Assembly (NCBI GenBank): GCA_900618425.1 | Contig: UZAN01039670.1 | Location: 18,784 to 82,783 of the forward strand | Direction: 5' to 3' | DNA: 64,000 bases | From: Echinostoma caproni | Taxonomy: Eukaryota; Platyhelminthes; Trematoda; Plagiorchiida; Echinostomatidae | Shown here: piece by piece, positions 38,575 through 50,600 of the stretch | Position numbering within the stretch: the first letter of the stretch is position 1 | Layout of the letters: every line of letters begins with the position of its first letter | Position numbers and translations under genes: made by a program | Notes under the pieces: generated by a model | Told to the model about the DNA's origin: nothing | Database searches by the model: none | What the model saw: the letters and a program-made list of their open reading frames with translations, nothing else

Positions 38575-38715
38575 ATTCGATTGAGTGGTTAAATCGTCGT
38601 GTACACAGCAAACACCGTGAACTGATAACCCAGGAGGCACGGGACAGCTGTTGGGTTTAACCAGCAATGCGAATCCATCTACCCAACTGAGGATCGAACC
38701 CGGGACCTCACTTTT
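38575..38715 (-). repeat. tRNA-derived SINE, copy 2 (minus)
   Basis: The reverse strand reads GGTCCCGGGTTCGATCC (B box, 38706-38691), then TCAGTTGGGTAGATGGATTC, then GCATTGCTG and AACAGCTGTCC. The 33 bases from ATCCTCAG to TGCTG are nearly the same as plus-strand 63462-63494. The A-box half is missing. It lies head to head with the plus-strand copy starting near 38.78 kb. Confidence 0.6.
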
Positions 38716-38779
38716 GAAATTGAATAAAATCCTTCATTGTTCCCATGAAACAAGTAGTCAGGTTGTGAATGTTTCCTTC

Positions 38780-38985
38780 GGAGTCATAACCAGGTTGCAA
38801 GTGCTGAGATGAGCGATTTGTATGGCCCGCAACAAGCTAGCAAAGTTGAGTTGTGCTATGTCGTGTAAATGGAAAATGAAAAACGGTCTGATCAGCTGTC
38901 CGGTGGCCCAGTGGGTAGCATGCTTGCGTTGCACCATTTGCTATATACGCAATGAATTCACCTTGGTAATGCGAATGTGTTGTTT
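38780..38985 (+). repeat. tRNA-derived SINE, copy 3 (plus)
   Basis: It contains GTGCTGAGATGAGC, GGCCCGCAACAAGCTAGC, GAGTTGTGCTATGTCGTGTA, AAATGAAAAACGGTCTG and the A-box-like CGGTGGCCCAGTGGGTAGCA at 38901-38920. Order and sequence match the copies at 13.96-14.16 and 63.0-63.5 kb. The B box is degraded. Short open frames here on both strands are shadows of the repeat. Confidence 0.65.
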
Positions 38986-39516
38986 TCAGTACATCATCAT
39001 AACCACACCACGTAAACAGCTCCATCTCAACTGTCTGGTATGTAAATTGCTCTCATTTTTTTCTCGACTGGTAAACTCAGAGGTGTTTACCGTAACCTTG
39101 AATAAGAAATTTTCTGAGTGAACCAAAATGGCTAAGCATCAAACAATAATGACACATTTGACAATATTTTACAGTGGCGTCTTGATTCACTAGAGCCAAA
39201 GTGAAAAAGAGCAGAAACTAGACAAATTAATTTACGGATAAGTACGCTTCACCGTTTTATGCTGTGATGATCATCGCAATTTTGTTTCAATACCATCAGT
39301 GTGTGCTTATATATGCTTTTGTAGTTTGTAGTTTTATAACTTGTTTAAACTTATGCTTACATTTCGGATAAAAAATACACAGTGTTCCTCACGCGGATTT
39401 AAATATACAGTTTCATATAGCATGCAATATAACGTATATCGCTGAAGTTTTTCGTGTATGATACGGGAGAGTAGATGCCGGAAATAGGAGAGTGTAAACG
39501 GGTTGGAACGACAAGA
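38986..39516. other. Non-coding stretch, nothing recognised
   Basis: AT-rich sequence following the SINE copy, without coding or repeat signal that I can name. Confidence 0.5.
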
Positions 39517-39660
39517 TTATAGAGCACGCTGCAGTCGACGAATAGGGTCATCTGAAATCCTATTGATAAATTTAGCATGAGAGTTTATGTCACTATTATT
39601 GAGTTCTGTGATTATTGAATCGGTTGGGCTTAATGATAATATATTTATTGTACAATAAAT
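39517..39660 (-). CDS. Candidate terminal exon, unknown product
   Basis: A pyrimidine-rich acceptor (CTTCCTTTGTCGCTCACAG) precedes 39660 on the minus strand, and the frame is open for 47 codons to a stop at 39517-39519. It encodes a polar sequence containing SLSPTDSIITELNNSDINSH and ending SDDPIRRLQRAL. The same frame is open a further 27 codons upstream of the acceptor. No family is recognised. Confidence 0.22.
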   Translation of the reverse strand: MYCTINILSLSPTDSIITELNNSDINSHAKFINRISDDPIRRLQRAL

Positions 39661-41229
39661 CTGTGAGCGACAAAGGAAGTTGTTGCTTGCGCGTAAACAT
39701 GCTTGCACGCTACTTCTTTCCTCAAATGTAGCTGATCCCAATAAGCGGTTCTCCCGTTTATGTGCACGATAGAAGAATTAAGATGAATAGAAGTTTTAGT
39801 TTCAGCCCAACATGAAACAACGTTAAGTCAATCCTACTGGAAAATGTGTAATGTCTTAAATTGTACGCGACTGGATGAGCTGTTCCACAAAACGAGGTCT
39901 TATCAGTATTAGCTTGCATTTTTAATTGAAAACTAAATTCCTACATAATTTCGTACGCAATACTACCCCGGTTTATCTTATCGCATATTTTCAACAACGC
40001 AAAAAATCATAAGTAGGACAGCCCTTCTGATTTACCAGCTACCCAGTTTTGTACGTTAGTTTAAAATGCGTAAACCGTTTCACTTTTCTAATGTAGAAAA
40101 ACAACCATCTTAGTTTGCACAAGCAGTGCTAGATGGTAAAAGGCTCATTTTCAAGTGGACCACCAAGTCCGAAATCAACCAGCATTGAATCAACGACAAC
40201 GGATAATTAACGCCTCACCTAAGAACCCTCCAACAGAAGAATAAATTTTTTCATTGCATACTAGGGGACACAATGGGGTGATTGCACGATTGCGAATCGC
40301 AGTGTGTAACAAGCGTTACGTTTAATAGTGATGATGTTAACCCAAGTCCAAGACGTGTATAAAGTGACGTCACTGTCAAGTTCATGGTTTTTCTGCATGG
40401 TGCTCTGTCTTCATCCATTAACCTTCCTTTTTATGGATGATATATGAATGGAATACCGACGGCGAATATAGATTATAAACTAGCAAATTCGGTAAAGTTC
40501 ATTTTCAACACGCTACTTAGCACTACGCAAATAACTTGGGAAGAACATGATTCTATGGAAATGAACATGTTTACGTCTTGCTGCGAATAAGAGAAGTAGG
40601 ATAATGAAAACAATAAGTGACTTCTAGTTTTTCATATGTTTACTCAAAGTTTGCGTCAAACATAGAACCCTAACCAAAAAAGAATATATAACTTACCATT
40701 ATATTCTTTCTACAACTTAGTTGACCGACGAATTCAAAAGTTCAGTTGCAATAGTCCATGAAAATACTGCACACAGCAATCAAAGTGGTGTTTCACTGGA
40801 AATCACCGCAGCTGAGCTGTAAATTAATTTGAATGTTTCATCTGTTTCTCGTCACAACTTATTTAATCAGGAAATTCCCGACTATATCCCCAAAACTGGT
40901 ACTGCCTCGTTAAACTGAAAATCCATCGGCATGCATTTGTGATACATGTTGTAAATTTTCCTAACGGGTGAAACTATTTGACATTTTGATCTTAAAGATA
41001 CAAGTACCCTATAACTAAGTCAAACAGAAGGGATTCCAGAAACGTAAACGTTATTTATATAGTGGTTTTGTGCTGCGTTTGATTACCCATCATGACATAC
41101 TCCATAGATATTCAAAATGTTCTAGAGTGCAAATACTTCCTTGTATTAGACCAGGTTAACGAAACCGGATCGCTTCATATAGTGTCATGCTTGCACAAAC
41201 GTTACTTGATCTTTCATAGGTATGCAAAC
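39661..41229. other. Non-coding stretch, nothing recognised
   Basis: AT-rich DNA without long open frames or recognisable repeats. Confidence 0.5.
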
Positions 41230-41620
41230 TAATTCAACTTGTCCTCATAAGCATCATGCAATGTCAAATGGGAACAATGCTGTATTTCATTCCTGTCCGC
41301 CGGATGTAAAACGACTGTCTCGTCTGAATACTGTGACCTATATTTGGTTGATATTCCGGAACGGACTTTCAGGCGATCACCCACCGACTGAACATTTGCT
41401 TGCTGCATTTTGGATCTCATTGAACGTTTGCACAAAGTGAAACAATCAACGATGCTTAGCGACCTGGAATTTTGGCTTTGTATTAGCAATATGATGTCAT
41501 CAGCCAAGAATGAAACAACTAGCGAAAAAGCTCACGGGCCACATTCCCTTGACTAATGGTACTGATTGCAGGTGTAACTGGAAGCTCATTATCCAACGCG
41601 AGAATTCGTACAATGTGCAG
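41230..41620 (-). pseudogene. Possible reverse transcriptase remnant
   Basis: The minus strand reads VVSFLADDIILLIQSQNSRS, resembling RT motif C (FADDIVLL followed by a polar turn and a helix). Upstream, in another frame, VTPAISTISQGNVARELF resembles motif B (VxQGxxLSPxLF). The order is right, but the A region is not seen and the match is short. A chance ADD motif is possible. The plus-strand frame at 41222-41440 is its shadow. Confidence 0.3.
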
Positions 41621-42119
41621 TGCACGTATGTCTTGCAAGATGTGCAATGATCATTTGGCCGGGGTATTTTAGAAGGACATAAAGTACTAATCTAAATGCT
41701 CGTGTACAGGAACAGCATGGTTGCTCAATTGCAAATGAGACTATCAAATTTGTTGAAACATCGAACTTACGGAGGAACTCTCTCTCTGATATGCGGTATC
41801 TTAAAGAGCAAGCACGAGGAAAACCTCAAAACAAACTACCGGTCCTTTTGTTTTATCTTCTTGTTTGACTTCCATTGCTAGATACCGTCACTAATGCGAA
41901 CGTAGCTCTCAAGCGCTCTCTGTCGCTTACCATCAAGTTTGTGCTACAATTGGAACTCACAAAAACGTTGCATGGTTGATATCCTTTAATGTGGGTTTAC
42001 TCATACTCACTCGTACGTAGCAAAGACGGTTATGCGATCGCCTGACGGGATTAAAAAAATGCGGTTCAGTATGGTTGTCACAGCTGATTAACGTAGATGT
42101 GATTAGTGTAATTATAGCC

Positions 42120-42760
42120 CACACATTCAACACAAGTCATAACGTGGCGCATAAGGGGGCAACGGGGTCAGCTACCGGATGGTGTATACCTGATCAAATA
42201 GAGGAAGACGCAGATACCTACCCTCAACCGGAGCGGTCAAGTTCAGGCTGAACCGACTAATGTGGAAATACGTATGGAACGTATGTAGCCTCCAAAAGCT
42301 TCAGTATGGTAGGGGGTAGGTATCTAAGGTCCGGCTGGTTATTCTTCCCGTACACCTCGCGAAATGCTCCTATACGATCAAGCGTCTCTATAAGCAACTG
42401 CTGAGGAAGCCCTACCACCTGCGTTTCCTTGGCGGAAGTGTTTTCCCACCAAAGTGAGAGGACGAAAAGCCGACATGGGGGGCTATAGCCGTGTTGGTGG
42501 ACCACTGGTCGTTCACCTAGGGGAGTTGGCTAAAAACCCTAATTCCAAACCGACCAAGAGGATTCGTACAAATCATACCCACGCATTTTCGGTTGTTCAA
42601 TGGTCATCCCTCTATTGGCATTGAGGTGTATTCGGCACCTTGGACGTTTGAACCTGTCCGAAGGGCGTATGATCCGATGAACTGAACATCGGCTCATTGG
42701 TTGCTAAAAACAGCTCCTGTTCGAAGAACACGCAAAACCAACGATACATGCTGTGTTAGC
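42120..42760. repeat. GC-rich interspersed-repeat-like block with a 12-bp inverted repeat
   Basis: This 640-nt block is clearly GC-richer than its surroundings. It contains a perfect 12-bp inverted repeat, AGATACCTACCC at 42212-42223 and GGGTAGGTATCT at 42314-42325, and the near-palindrome GTTCAGGCTGAAC near 42240. The minus frame at 42257-42505 matches no family I know. Its composition suggests an inserted element, perhaps the untranslated end of a retroelement, but I cannot name it. Confidence 0.4.
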
Positions 42761-45700
42761 ACAGAAAATTCGCTTAGACGATACGGTAGTCTTGCACTTG
42801 GGTCATTGTAACCAAAGAATAGAAGTATCAGTTTGATACCGTGGCCGATCTATCTTAACTCAGTCTCCAGTTTGATCTATCACAATAGTTTTACAAATTC
42901 TAACACGACATATCTTGAAGCTTTTATGCTAGCCTGTGTACCGTAGTGATTTGAAGATGAGTACAAAGAACAAAACTGTTACTTGCCTTTTGTTATCTTT
43001 GATCCAGACTGTTGCCCTTAAGTTTGTCTACAATAGTTCACCAAAATTGGATCCCTAATTCCCTTTAAAAGAGCACGTTGTTGGCTTCTCAGTTGGACTC
43101 TGATCTTAGAGTGATCAAATGTATCACTTGCTACTCACAACTATTCAACATCGGTATTCGTCTAATGCTGCATGCACTAGATAAATTTCGAGCAAATCTG
43201 ATACAACAGTACCCACGGATTGCGCTGATTGAATACACACCGGAGATTGCTTTTGTTTTCCATTGTTAACCATAATCTGTTTCCCATTGTTTGTTGGAAT
43301 GAACGACTAGGAGCAAGGGTGAAATTTTTAAAGCAGTATGCAGTTAAACATGGCTAATTCGTGTTAACTAAGGTTGCTGGTTCAATGAGAAAATGTACGT
43401 ACGCCACTGTTATGGACATTCAGCCATTTCAATCAGTGTCGATATTTGGCTAACCAGACTCTGAGTATGAATTCATCGCATCCCGCTCAAAAAAAGCATT
43501 TATTTTGGTCTGAGTAACCTGACGGTATTATCCAAGGAGGATATCATGAACCCATCTCCAGTTATAAAAAGTACTGTGCAGTAATTTGTTTCAAACAATC
43601 TTCAATGACACACGCGAAATAACTACCGTAATAGAGTATTAAATATATGGATACGGAGCATGCCAAGGAAAACTACTTGAACCGCTGGATAACCACACTC
43701 AGATGAAATCCAAACAACCCGCCATGGTTAAGCACAGTAATATTCTGATGCGGTGTACACTTGGGACGGACGTCAAACACAAAAATGATTGCATCTTTTT
43801 GAATCAGTGTATTACTATGCAAGTGATCTCAGTTCACCGGCTTAGTTTTACAACTACAAAGATCGGGGTGATTTAAAAGACGTATTATTATCAAGGAACC
43901 GGTCAGTAAACGGTTTTAAGTATTTTATTTCGTGAATTATTCCGCCACTTGATATATTAGATGGGGGATTATGTAGAATTTCACATCACTTCTAATTTTC
44001 TCCAGCCGCAAAGTGGTCTCCTGTCGTTCGTGGATTAAAAAGGCAAGTGTTGTGAAATAATTCGAACCATTGGCAAACAATCTTTATTAGAGTATTCACC
44101 ACGAAACCAAAACACGTCAAGATACGATCCTTTAGACCTACATTCAGGCTGTTTTCTTTTAATTTCTGGAAAATTTCGAACAAAACTCAGTACAAAGACA
44201 TTTACTCTGTCTTTGTGTCGTCCCTAAATTCGCTTGTGACTCGGTGGGTCCTCAACGTTTGATCATCTCCTCATTCCATTTTCACATTTCTTTTCACTAC
44301 GCCTTTGGTTCTTGCAGATTTAGTCCCCACTCCACTTTGATTTGCATACCAGACTCGAAGTTTTCTCTGATGACTTCAACATCCTATCGCCTGAAGGTTT
44401 TCAAGTTTTCCTCTTTCCCGACTCTCGGAACCGTAGTTCAAAATTGCTTATTCTGTTTATGCTCACACGTATGACAATAATTTATTGCAACTAGGAATAA
44501 CAATTTGCTCCTTCAATATAGGCTAGCGTATGGTTATGGAATAGCAATGCTTATGGTAACGGAGTGGCCTTATTTTCTGTATATCGTGTTTGTCATATTT
44601 TAGAGGACTAATGAAAGTATACATCGGTATTATTGTCCAACAGAATATACTAACAGAGTGAGGTTGACTGACTGATGTGTGAAGTCGATTGCAAACAAAA
44701 GACCTAGAACGTTGTAGTAGCGAATGCTTGAGGCAGGATGCTCAGGGAGGATGAAGGTTCAGGCTCACAATAAATAGGAGTAATGAGTACAATGAACCGT
44801 TTGTATCGGAGCTGTCGATTGTGAACAGATCTCATTAAAAAGAGCACCCCAATTTTCTCTTGAAATTTTGCGATTTAGCCTAATTACGATAATTGTTTCC
44901 CATTTTTTAACGTAATTACGAAACAAACTTAATACAATTATGCATAATGTGTATTTTCAGATGAGTGGCTTGCATTACACCTGCACAATTGATTTGGATG
45001 AGGTGTGAGTATAAATCATGCGAGAACATGGAGTTCAAACTAATATGCACTCAGAAATCCAATGCAACTTACAAAGGATTGCCACCAATTACCGAAAAAA
45101 ACTTCATGACTGATTACTAAACATCTCCTAATACAGGGATAAGTAATGATTTTGTACGATAACCATATTCTAAAGCGGCTGTGCGAATTATTTTTCAATC
45201 CATAATAAAACGCAGTGATACAACACAGTGATAACGAAAACAAATGAGAGTGAGAGGGAATAAATCGCTTCTATGAAATAGACTGCAACAGCAGATATTT
45301 CACAAAAGTTACCTCTTTTTGTTTGTAGTTTCGCTTTCTGTTATTATTTTGTTTGGCGTCAATTCTCGGTTTTTGAAGCAATGGCTGAAAACAGTATTTT
45401 AACACACCGCTAACATTGATGGTGTATTACAAATTTACTGTACGGGTATACAATATGGGTATACAATATACGCACAAGACACGTTGATCCCAGGGAGAAA
45501 CGACAGCTTAGTAGGCAAATATCCGCAAATTGAATTTTATTAAGCGAATTATCCCATCGAGATCGTCTCGATTGTGATCTAACACTAAATGGAAGAGTAA
45601 AACCGTCACTGCCATTTTCCTGCCCCCTCTCAGTAGGTTATTCCACCATTAATAGTAGGAAAAAAATGTTTCAACAACGTAATCCTCTGTTTAGCTTACA

Positions 45701-46697
45701 TTGACCCACATCTCTATATAAACTGTCATATTTAAATGCTCGCAATCTTGCAAACCGTGTTCTTTAGTTTCTCCTAGGCAACAGCACTCGGGCAAACATA
45801 TATTTTTAATATCGAGGAACTCAACACAGTGGTCGCTGTTGACCTTTGTGCTTTTCGATCACATCCTGTGAATAATTCTATGAAACATATTGTATTTTTG
45901 TATTTAGACGAACGAGTAACTTGATCGTGAAGTTTTCTCCAAAGCTGTTCTTCATCCACAAAGCGATAAGTTCTTAACAACGCATTCAAAACATAAATGG
46001 TGGATTTTACTGGAGTATTCTCGGAGTATCCGGTGTTTTGTATTCCTTCCAGTCTAAAAATCACTTTTCAGTACATTATTTTGAGATTGGTAGAAACAGT
46101 GCGCAGACTCTTTGATTATTCTTGTACATGCATGACTAGAACGTCACAGAGTGCAATTGTATCATATGTCTGATATACGAGCACTGATTACGTTAAACTT
46201 TGACAGGCGGAAGTCAGCTGTCCACAAATCGGTGAAATCTCTGTGACTAATCTTAATGGGAGAAGATACTCTGATAATGTAGTAGTGGATCACCTGCCGA
46301 AGATAGAAATATTCTCTATCCTCTTTCAAATGTTCATTGATAAACCAGTTTGCTAAAAACAACAACTGAGCAAATGGATATCTGACTCGTGAACTTCACC
46401 AAAAGTGTGTGTTCTAAAAGGTTACTTTGTTGTAAAACAAGTATTTGTTAGATCACATCTTTTTACCCGCAAAAAAATCGAATACAGGTCAAAAGATGCT
46501 CTGACAAACAATCAACGGAAGGAGAGAAAATAAACTACGGCATTGGATCTAAATCAACCCATTGCACTGACGCAGCAATCGAACATTGAGTTACGTTTTA
46601 CAGCTCACACGAAATAATTATATACCAGATCAAACCTTGTGTGGCTAAATTACAAGTCAGCGTTCGGGCAGAGTAATCTCTAATTTTTGGCTCTCAG
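42761..46697. other. Non-coding stretch with a 13-bp tandem duplication
   Basis: No firmly supported gene. GGGTATACAATAT is perfectly duplicated at 45444-45456 and 45457-45469. Minus frames at 45774-46064 and 46162-46365 each follow acceptor-like TTTTTAG tracts, and the second reaches CAG|GTGATC. Their phases do not join, so I do not call them exons. Confidence 0.4.
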
Positions 46698-46795
46698 AAG
46701 CTTGCATGATATTCAAGACTGCCTACATTTTTCTGCCAGTTGTTGTGGTACAGACGGAGTTCAACAAAAGTGATAAAAAATTTGAATCTTTACAC
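46698..46795 (+). CDS. Candidate internal exon (98 nt), unknown product
   Basis: A strong acceptor (TAATTTTTGGCTCTCAG) ends at 46697 and a consensus donor CAC|GTAAGTG follows 46795. The 98 nt carry two leading bases and 32 codons, open in the frame beginning ACMIFKTAYIFLPVVVVQTE, and end in phase 0 after KKFESLH. The hydrophobic run IFLPVVVV is followed by charged residues. The next plausible plus-strand exon would end at the AAG|GTAACA donor at 47592, but its acceptor is weak. No family is recognised. Confidence 0.35.
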
Positions 46796-49700
46796 GTAAG
46801 TGAAAATGTTCATAAAATTAACTCGCTTCTCAAAAATTTATGTAAATGCTTATACGTATGTTTTCTCAAACGATACCTGTCGATGGTGTTAACAAACTGG
46901 TGACTTGCTGAAATCGATGTAACTGAGTTACGAGAGAATCCGTTCCGAATTTGAATTTTCCCTAACACATCTCTGTTTATCTTGCCAGTAACTGGAATAG
47001 TTCACAGTCATTTCCGTGTGAAAGAATAGCCGCAATGCGATTAACATATGGCTGAGAAGAAAAATACTTAAACTTCTACCGTAAAACCAAATTTGACCCT
47101 GATCTGGTAGTGAGCCAAACCTTGGTATTGCATTGTGCATTCAAATGCACGTAAGAATATATAAAGTACAATTTATATTTATATCCATCCATCAGAATGA
47201 GGCATGCTGTAAATTTCAAGGTAATTTAAACTGAATCGGTAAAACCTTGATAGCTTGTATGAAAACTATTGTCCTTATGGCCTAACCTATTGTTACTTGC
47301 CAAATTACATGGCGATAGTATTATTAAATCGTTTGACATACTATAACACCCATAAGGTAATCATTCACGTATGCAGCCAAACAGCATTGCTCTGAGTGTG
47401 CCCAGTAGCAGTGAAATTATTGAGTGACACTGAACAATAAGACAATTTGAGGCAAACCAATGGATGAACATATTTCCTGGAAATCACTTAAACAACAGTT
47501 TATCAGCAAAAATGTATTTCATGCTGTTTCAAATTGAAAAGCTCAAATTTCTGCTAACCCATATTTGCCATAGCAAGCAACCACGGATGAAGGTAACAGG
47601 TCAGTTCACCATTTCGGTTTGTGTGGAAAAACATTCATATCGATTCTTTGCAGTACGAAACCATAGTTCTTGTCTTTGATGTGGCAAGGCCCTGCTAAGA
47701 GTATTTCACATTTCTTGGAAAAGCGAGTGATTGTTGATGCAGAACTGTGTACAACAATCAGCTCTCATGCAGCTCTGTTTGAAACAAATCTCAAATGCAT
47801 ATCTATCGCGCAAACACTGAACCGCTTGCACAATCCGACTGATGATTTGCCATAATGCAGAACCGTTCATCAGACGCTAAGTTGCATGTAACCGCGTACT
47901 GCAATATATTAGTCAATATATATATAGTCAATATATATAGTCAGGTAGTGTTTGACCAAACGGGCATTTCATAATTTTCCGGAACAGAAGATCGAAATGA
48001 TAGTTCTCTCCCATCGCACTTACATGATAATTTCCTACCTATCCGGAGCAACATACTGCCATGATTCCAAACTGAATCACGCAAATGCCTGTTTTTTGTT
48101 TATTCATCACATGTTGATCATATCAGCAATTCCGTGAATCGAGACCAAGCCTTCAAACCCTCGGCAGCCTGGCTCCCAACACTTTTTGACTTTAAAAGAA
48201 GCGTATCTCCTGGTTCCGGTAAAACATAAAACATGGAAGGGTAGGTTTTGAACAAGGGTTCCAAATTACTTATCAGTGAACACCAATCCTTTCGGTTGTC
48301 CTTACTGTCCATTCCATTTTATTCATTGCCGTACTACCTGACATAGTTCACATCACAATTGGTCTTGTCATGCACTGCATTCCATCTTTTCGGTATTCAC
48401 GGTCGCTATCGAAACCTTCACCGATTTCTTTTATGATTCGTTTTTTTCCTAAAAAGGCACGTTCTACTGATTAGATAGAACTGCTCAGCACACTAAATGT
48501 CTTTTCACGTATTCAAGGCAGATTCAGTTGTGTTTAGTCATCCAAATATTTTTGGAGTTTCGGTCTATAATTTCAGGTTGGGACAAACGGTTAATGCGCT
48601 AGCCTAAGAGGCATCATGCGGTCACTGGAATTATACGAAGCGATTCGAAACAACAGGTCAGTCGAACTAAAATTAAGAAAGTAATGTCAACTTTTAAGTG
48701 AAATCTGGCTAGATTGGACACTCGAATCTGTCATCCATGACATTTTTCATCGTGAAAAAACACGTTCTGGTCTTGCTTGTCATCATCTTTAGGACCTCAT
48801 ATAAAACATCATTACGTGTCATTAAAAATGAGCATCAGAATGCTGTTTTACTCCCCACACACACACACGATGTTTCTACTTTTAAACTGTGAATGATGCA
48901 ATCATACATTGACAATCTTTCACAGAATTCATGGGAATTAGTTTATAGGATTCATATCGCTTGACTGCATCGGTGTCTGAAAGATCTTTCAGGTGTTTCT
49001 TAATCATTATCAGGGTAAACTCCTTCAAATCATGGTAAAACCAATCCCATTTTCAGAGTGAATATGTCGTAGATATTTCATCCACATATGATCCAGTTGT
49101 AAGTGATTCACGGTGTTCCAAGTTGCTTTGCTTCTACTGTTTCGACATACGTAAAATATTGTCAGCAAAACGTTTGTCTGACAAAACACAAAATTGGGGA
49201 GGTAAATGAAGATTTGAATATGGTATCCTCTATTATGGGATAATTGTAATTTCAAGTCTCTAAATGTGATGACAATTTCTAAGCAATGCGTAATCATTTC
49301 AAAACTTCGCAAATGTAGTATTAAAACAAAACGTACGGATGACGGTTTGGATGATAAACACATCATGTTATTTTAGACAAATCATTCATGAAACGAAAAA
49401 TGGTAGAGAGAAATCTGATTCGAAATTCCTAACTACTTTCCCACCATATCGATACCTAAACAAGGTCTATGTTTTGCTGCAAAAGCTAGGATTTGGTGCT
49501 GGTTTGTGGGTGTGAATGAATAACTTTTACATTAGTTTTTGTGATTTTACAACGTCGGACCCAAGTTATACGATAGTGTTTGAGCTAACCTTTTTGAAAT
49601 AGAGATGTGGACCTAAACAGCGATAGCCTCAGTCATAGCCCGTGTCCAAAATGGGGCCACGTTTAATGGTAGAGCAGTATTTGGTGTACGATACTGAAAG

Positions 49701-50444
49701 TGTTTTCGGGTCGATTTTGTGTTTGATATCGACAGTATAACCCACGATTGGGCTTGAACTGGTGCTGGCATTCCCCCACTTAACCATAACGTGTAGTGCT
49801 CATAAATGAGTTGTGACGAACACGCTATTTTCAAACATGAGCCACCGATAAGAAACATTTATTATGTTTACGCATGTTGCCGATTAACATTTCTCAATGT
49901 GAATGATCTACCTTAGCAAAAACTAATCATGTACCCTTCAGTTCTCAAGTTTGTCTAACCTGTTGGAGTGCAGTGCACTACTGAAACCAATATGATTTCG
50001 AATGAAGGTGTTGCCCTTCACTTATTTCAGATTATCTTCTGTTACTATTCTTTAACCAGTTTAAGTGAACCTCTGAATGAAGTTTCCGAAATGGATGATA
50101 AACGTTGTGATAAGTTATAGTAGAAGCATAAGCATAAACCACATGAAACTCTCCGAGAACATCTGTAAGAGTTTTCAGATTGACAAGACTGGAGAAGCTC
50201 ATTCAATTGTTAATAGATACCAGGCACTCTTGATAGTCTTGGGCGTGGGTTTTAACCCTTGGGAGATCTTTGATTCCTCACAATTTCATGCATTCACATA
50301 CGATGGAATCAACGATCTCACAAGGAGTGAAACCCACACTGAAGACCATCAAGATTGCCTATTGCCTCTTAACAATCGATTGGTCTAATCTAAGCTTGCT
50401 AGTCTACAAATTGATTAAACAATTCGCACAAGGTTTTGACCGTC
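46796..50444. other. Non-coding stretch with simple repeats
   Basis: It includes the AGTCAATATATAT tandem repeat near 47.91 kb and a short CA run near 48.86 kb. Open frames at 47464-47679, 47670-47855, 48118-48312 and 50077-50388 look mildly coding-like but have no paired splice sites or known family. Confidence 0.4.
47911..47943. repeat. Short tandem repeat (AGTCAATATATAT)
   Basis: Two full units of AGTCA plus an AT run, of slightly different length, and a third partial AGTCA lie side by side. This is a simple AT-rich minisatellite. Confidence 0.8.
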
Positions 50445-50600
50445 GGCCGTGTAGCTCAGGGATGTGTTTGAAGTTCCAACCCGAAAGTTCGCGGTTTGAG
50501 TAATGACAGGCACACAAAATTTACGCACTACTGACGAGTCCTAAAATGGACGAAACAACTGTGCTCTTTGTCGGTTATCACAAACATTTTCATCGCATAG
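50445..50600 (+). repeat. Sm-alpha-like SINE with hammerhead
   Basis: CGTGTAGCTCAGGGATG near 50448-50464 is a tRNA-type A box and D arm, and GCGGTTTGAGTAA near 50491-50503 is a degraded B box. CCGAAAGTTCGCGG just before it recalls the CCGAAAGGTCGCGGG of tRNA-derived SINE heads. A hammerhead ribozyme core follows about 28 nt after the B box. A tRNA-like pol III head followed by a hammerhead is the known layout of schistosome Sm-alpha elements. Confidence 0.65.
50520..50585 (+). ncRNA. Hammerhead ribozyme core (type I layout)
   Basis: CTGACGAG (50531-50538) supplies the CUGANGA core. GTCC (50538-50541) pairs with GGAC (50548-50551) around a TAAAAT loop as stem II. GAAA follows at 50552-50555. 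ACAA (50555-50558) pairs with TTGT (50568-50571) as stem III with a 9-nt loop, which places the cleavage triplet GTC at 50570-50572. All invariant core bases are present. Stem I, the bases before 50531 against those after 50572, pairs poorly and seems to have lost two bases relative to schistosome hammerheads, so this copy may be weak or inactive. Confidence 0.75.

Noticed and set aside
45774..46365. Two minus-strand frames after TTTTTAG acceptors that could be consecutive exons
   Set aside because: Intron phases do not agree, the second donor is weak and there is no family match.
48570..48670. tRNA-like stretch (GGTTAATGCGCTAGCC, then GATTCGAAAC)
   Set aside because: The B box is poor and no arm pairing is seen. 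It is too weak to call a SINE or tRNA.
49640..49800. Possible pol III boxes on the minus strand (GGTTAAGTGG, GTTCAAGCCCA)
   Set aside because: The boxes are only about 20 nt apart, and no family match exists elsewhere in the window.
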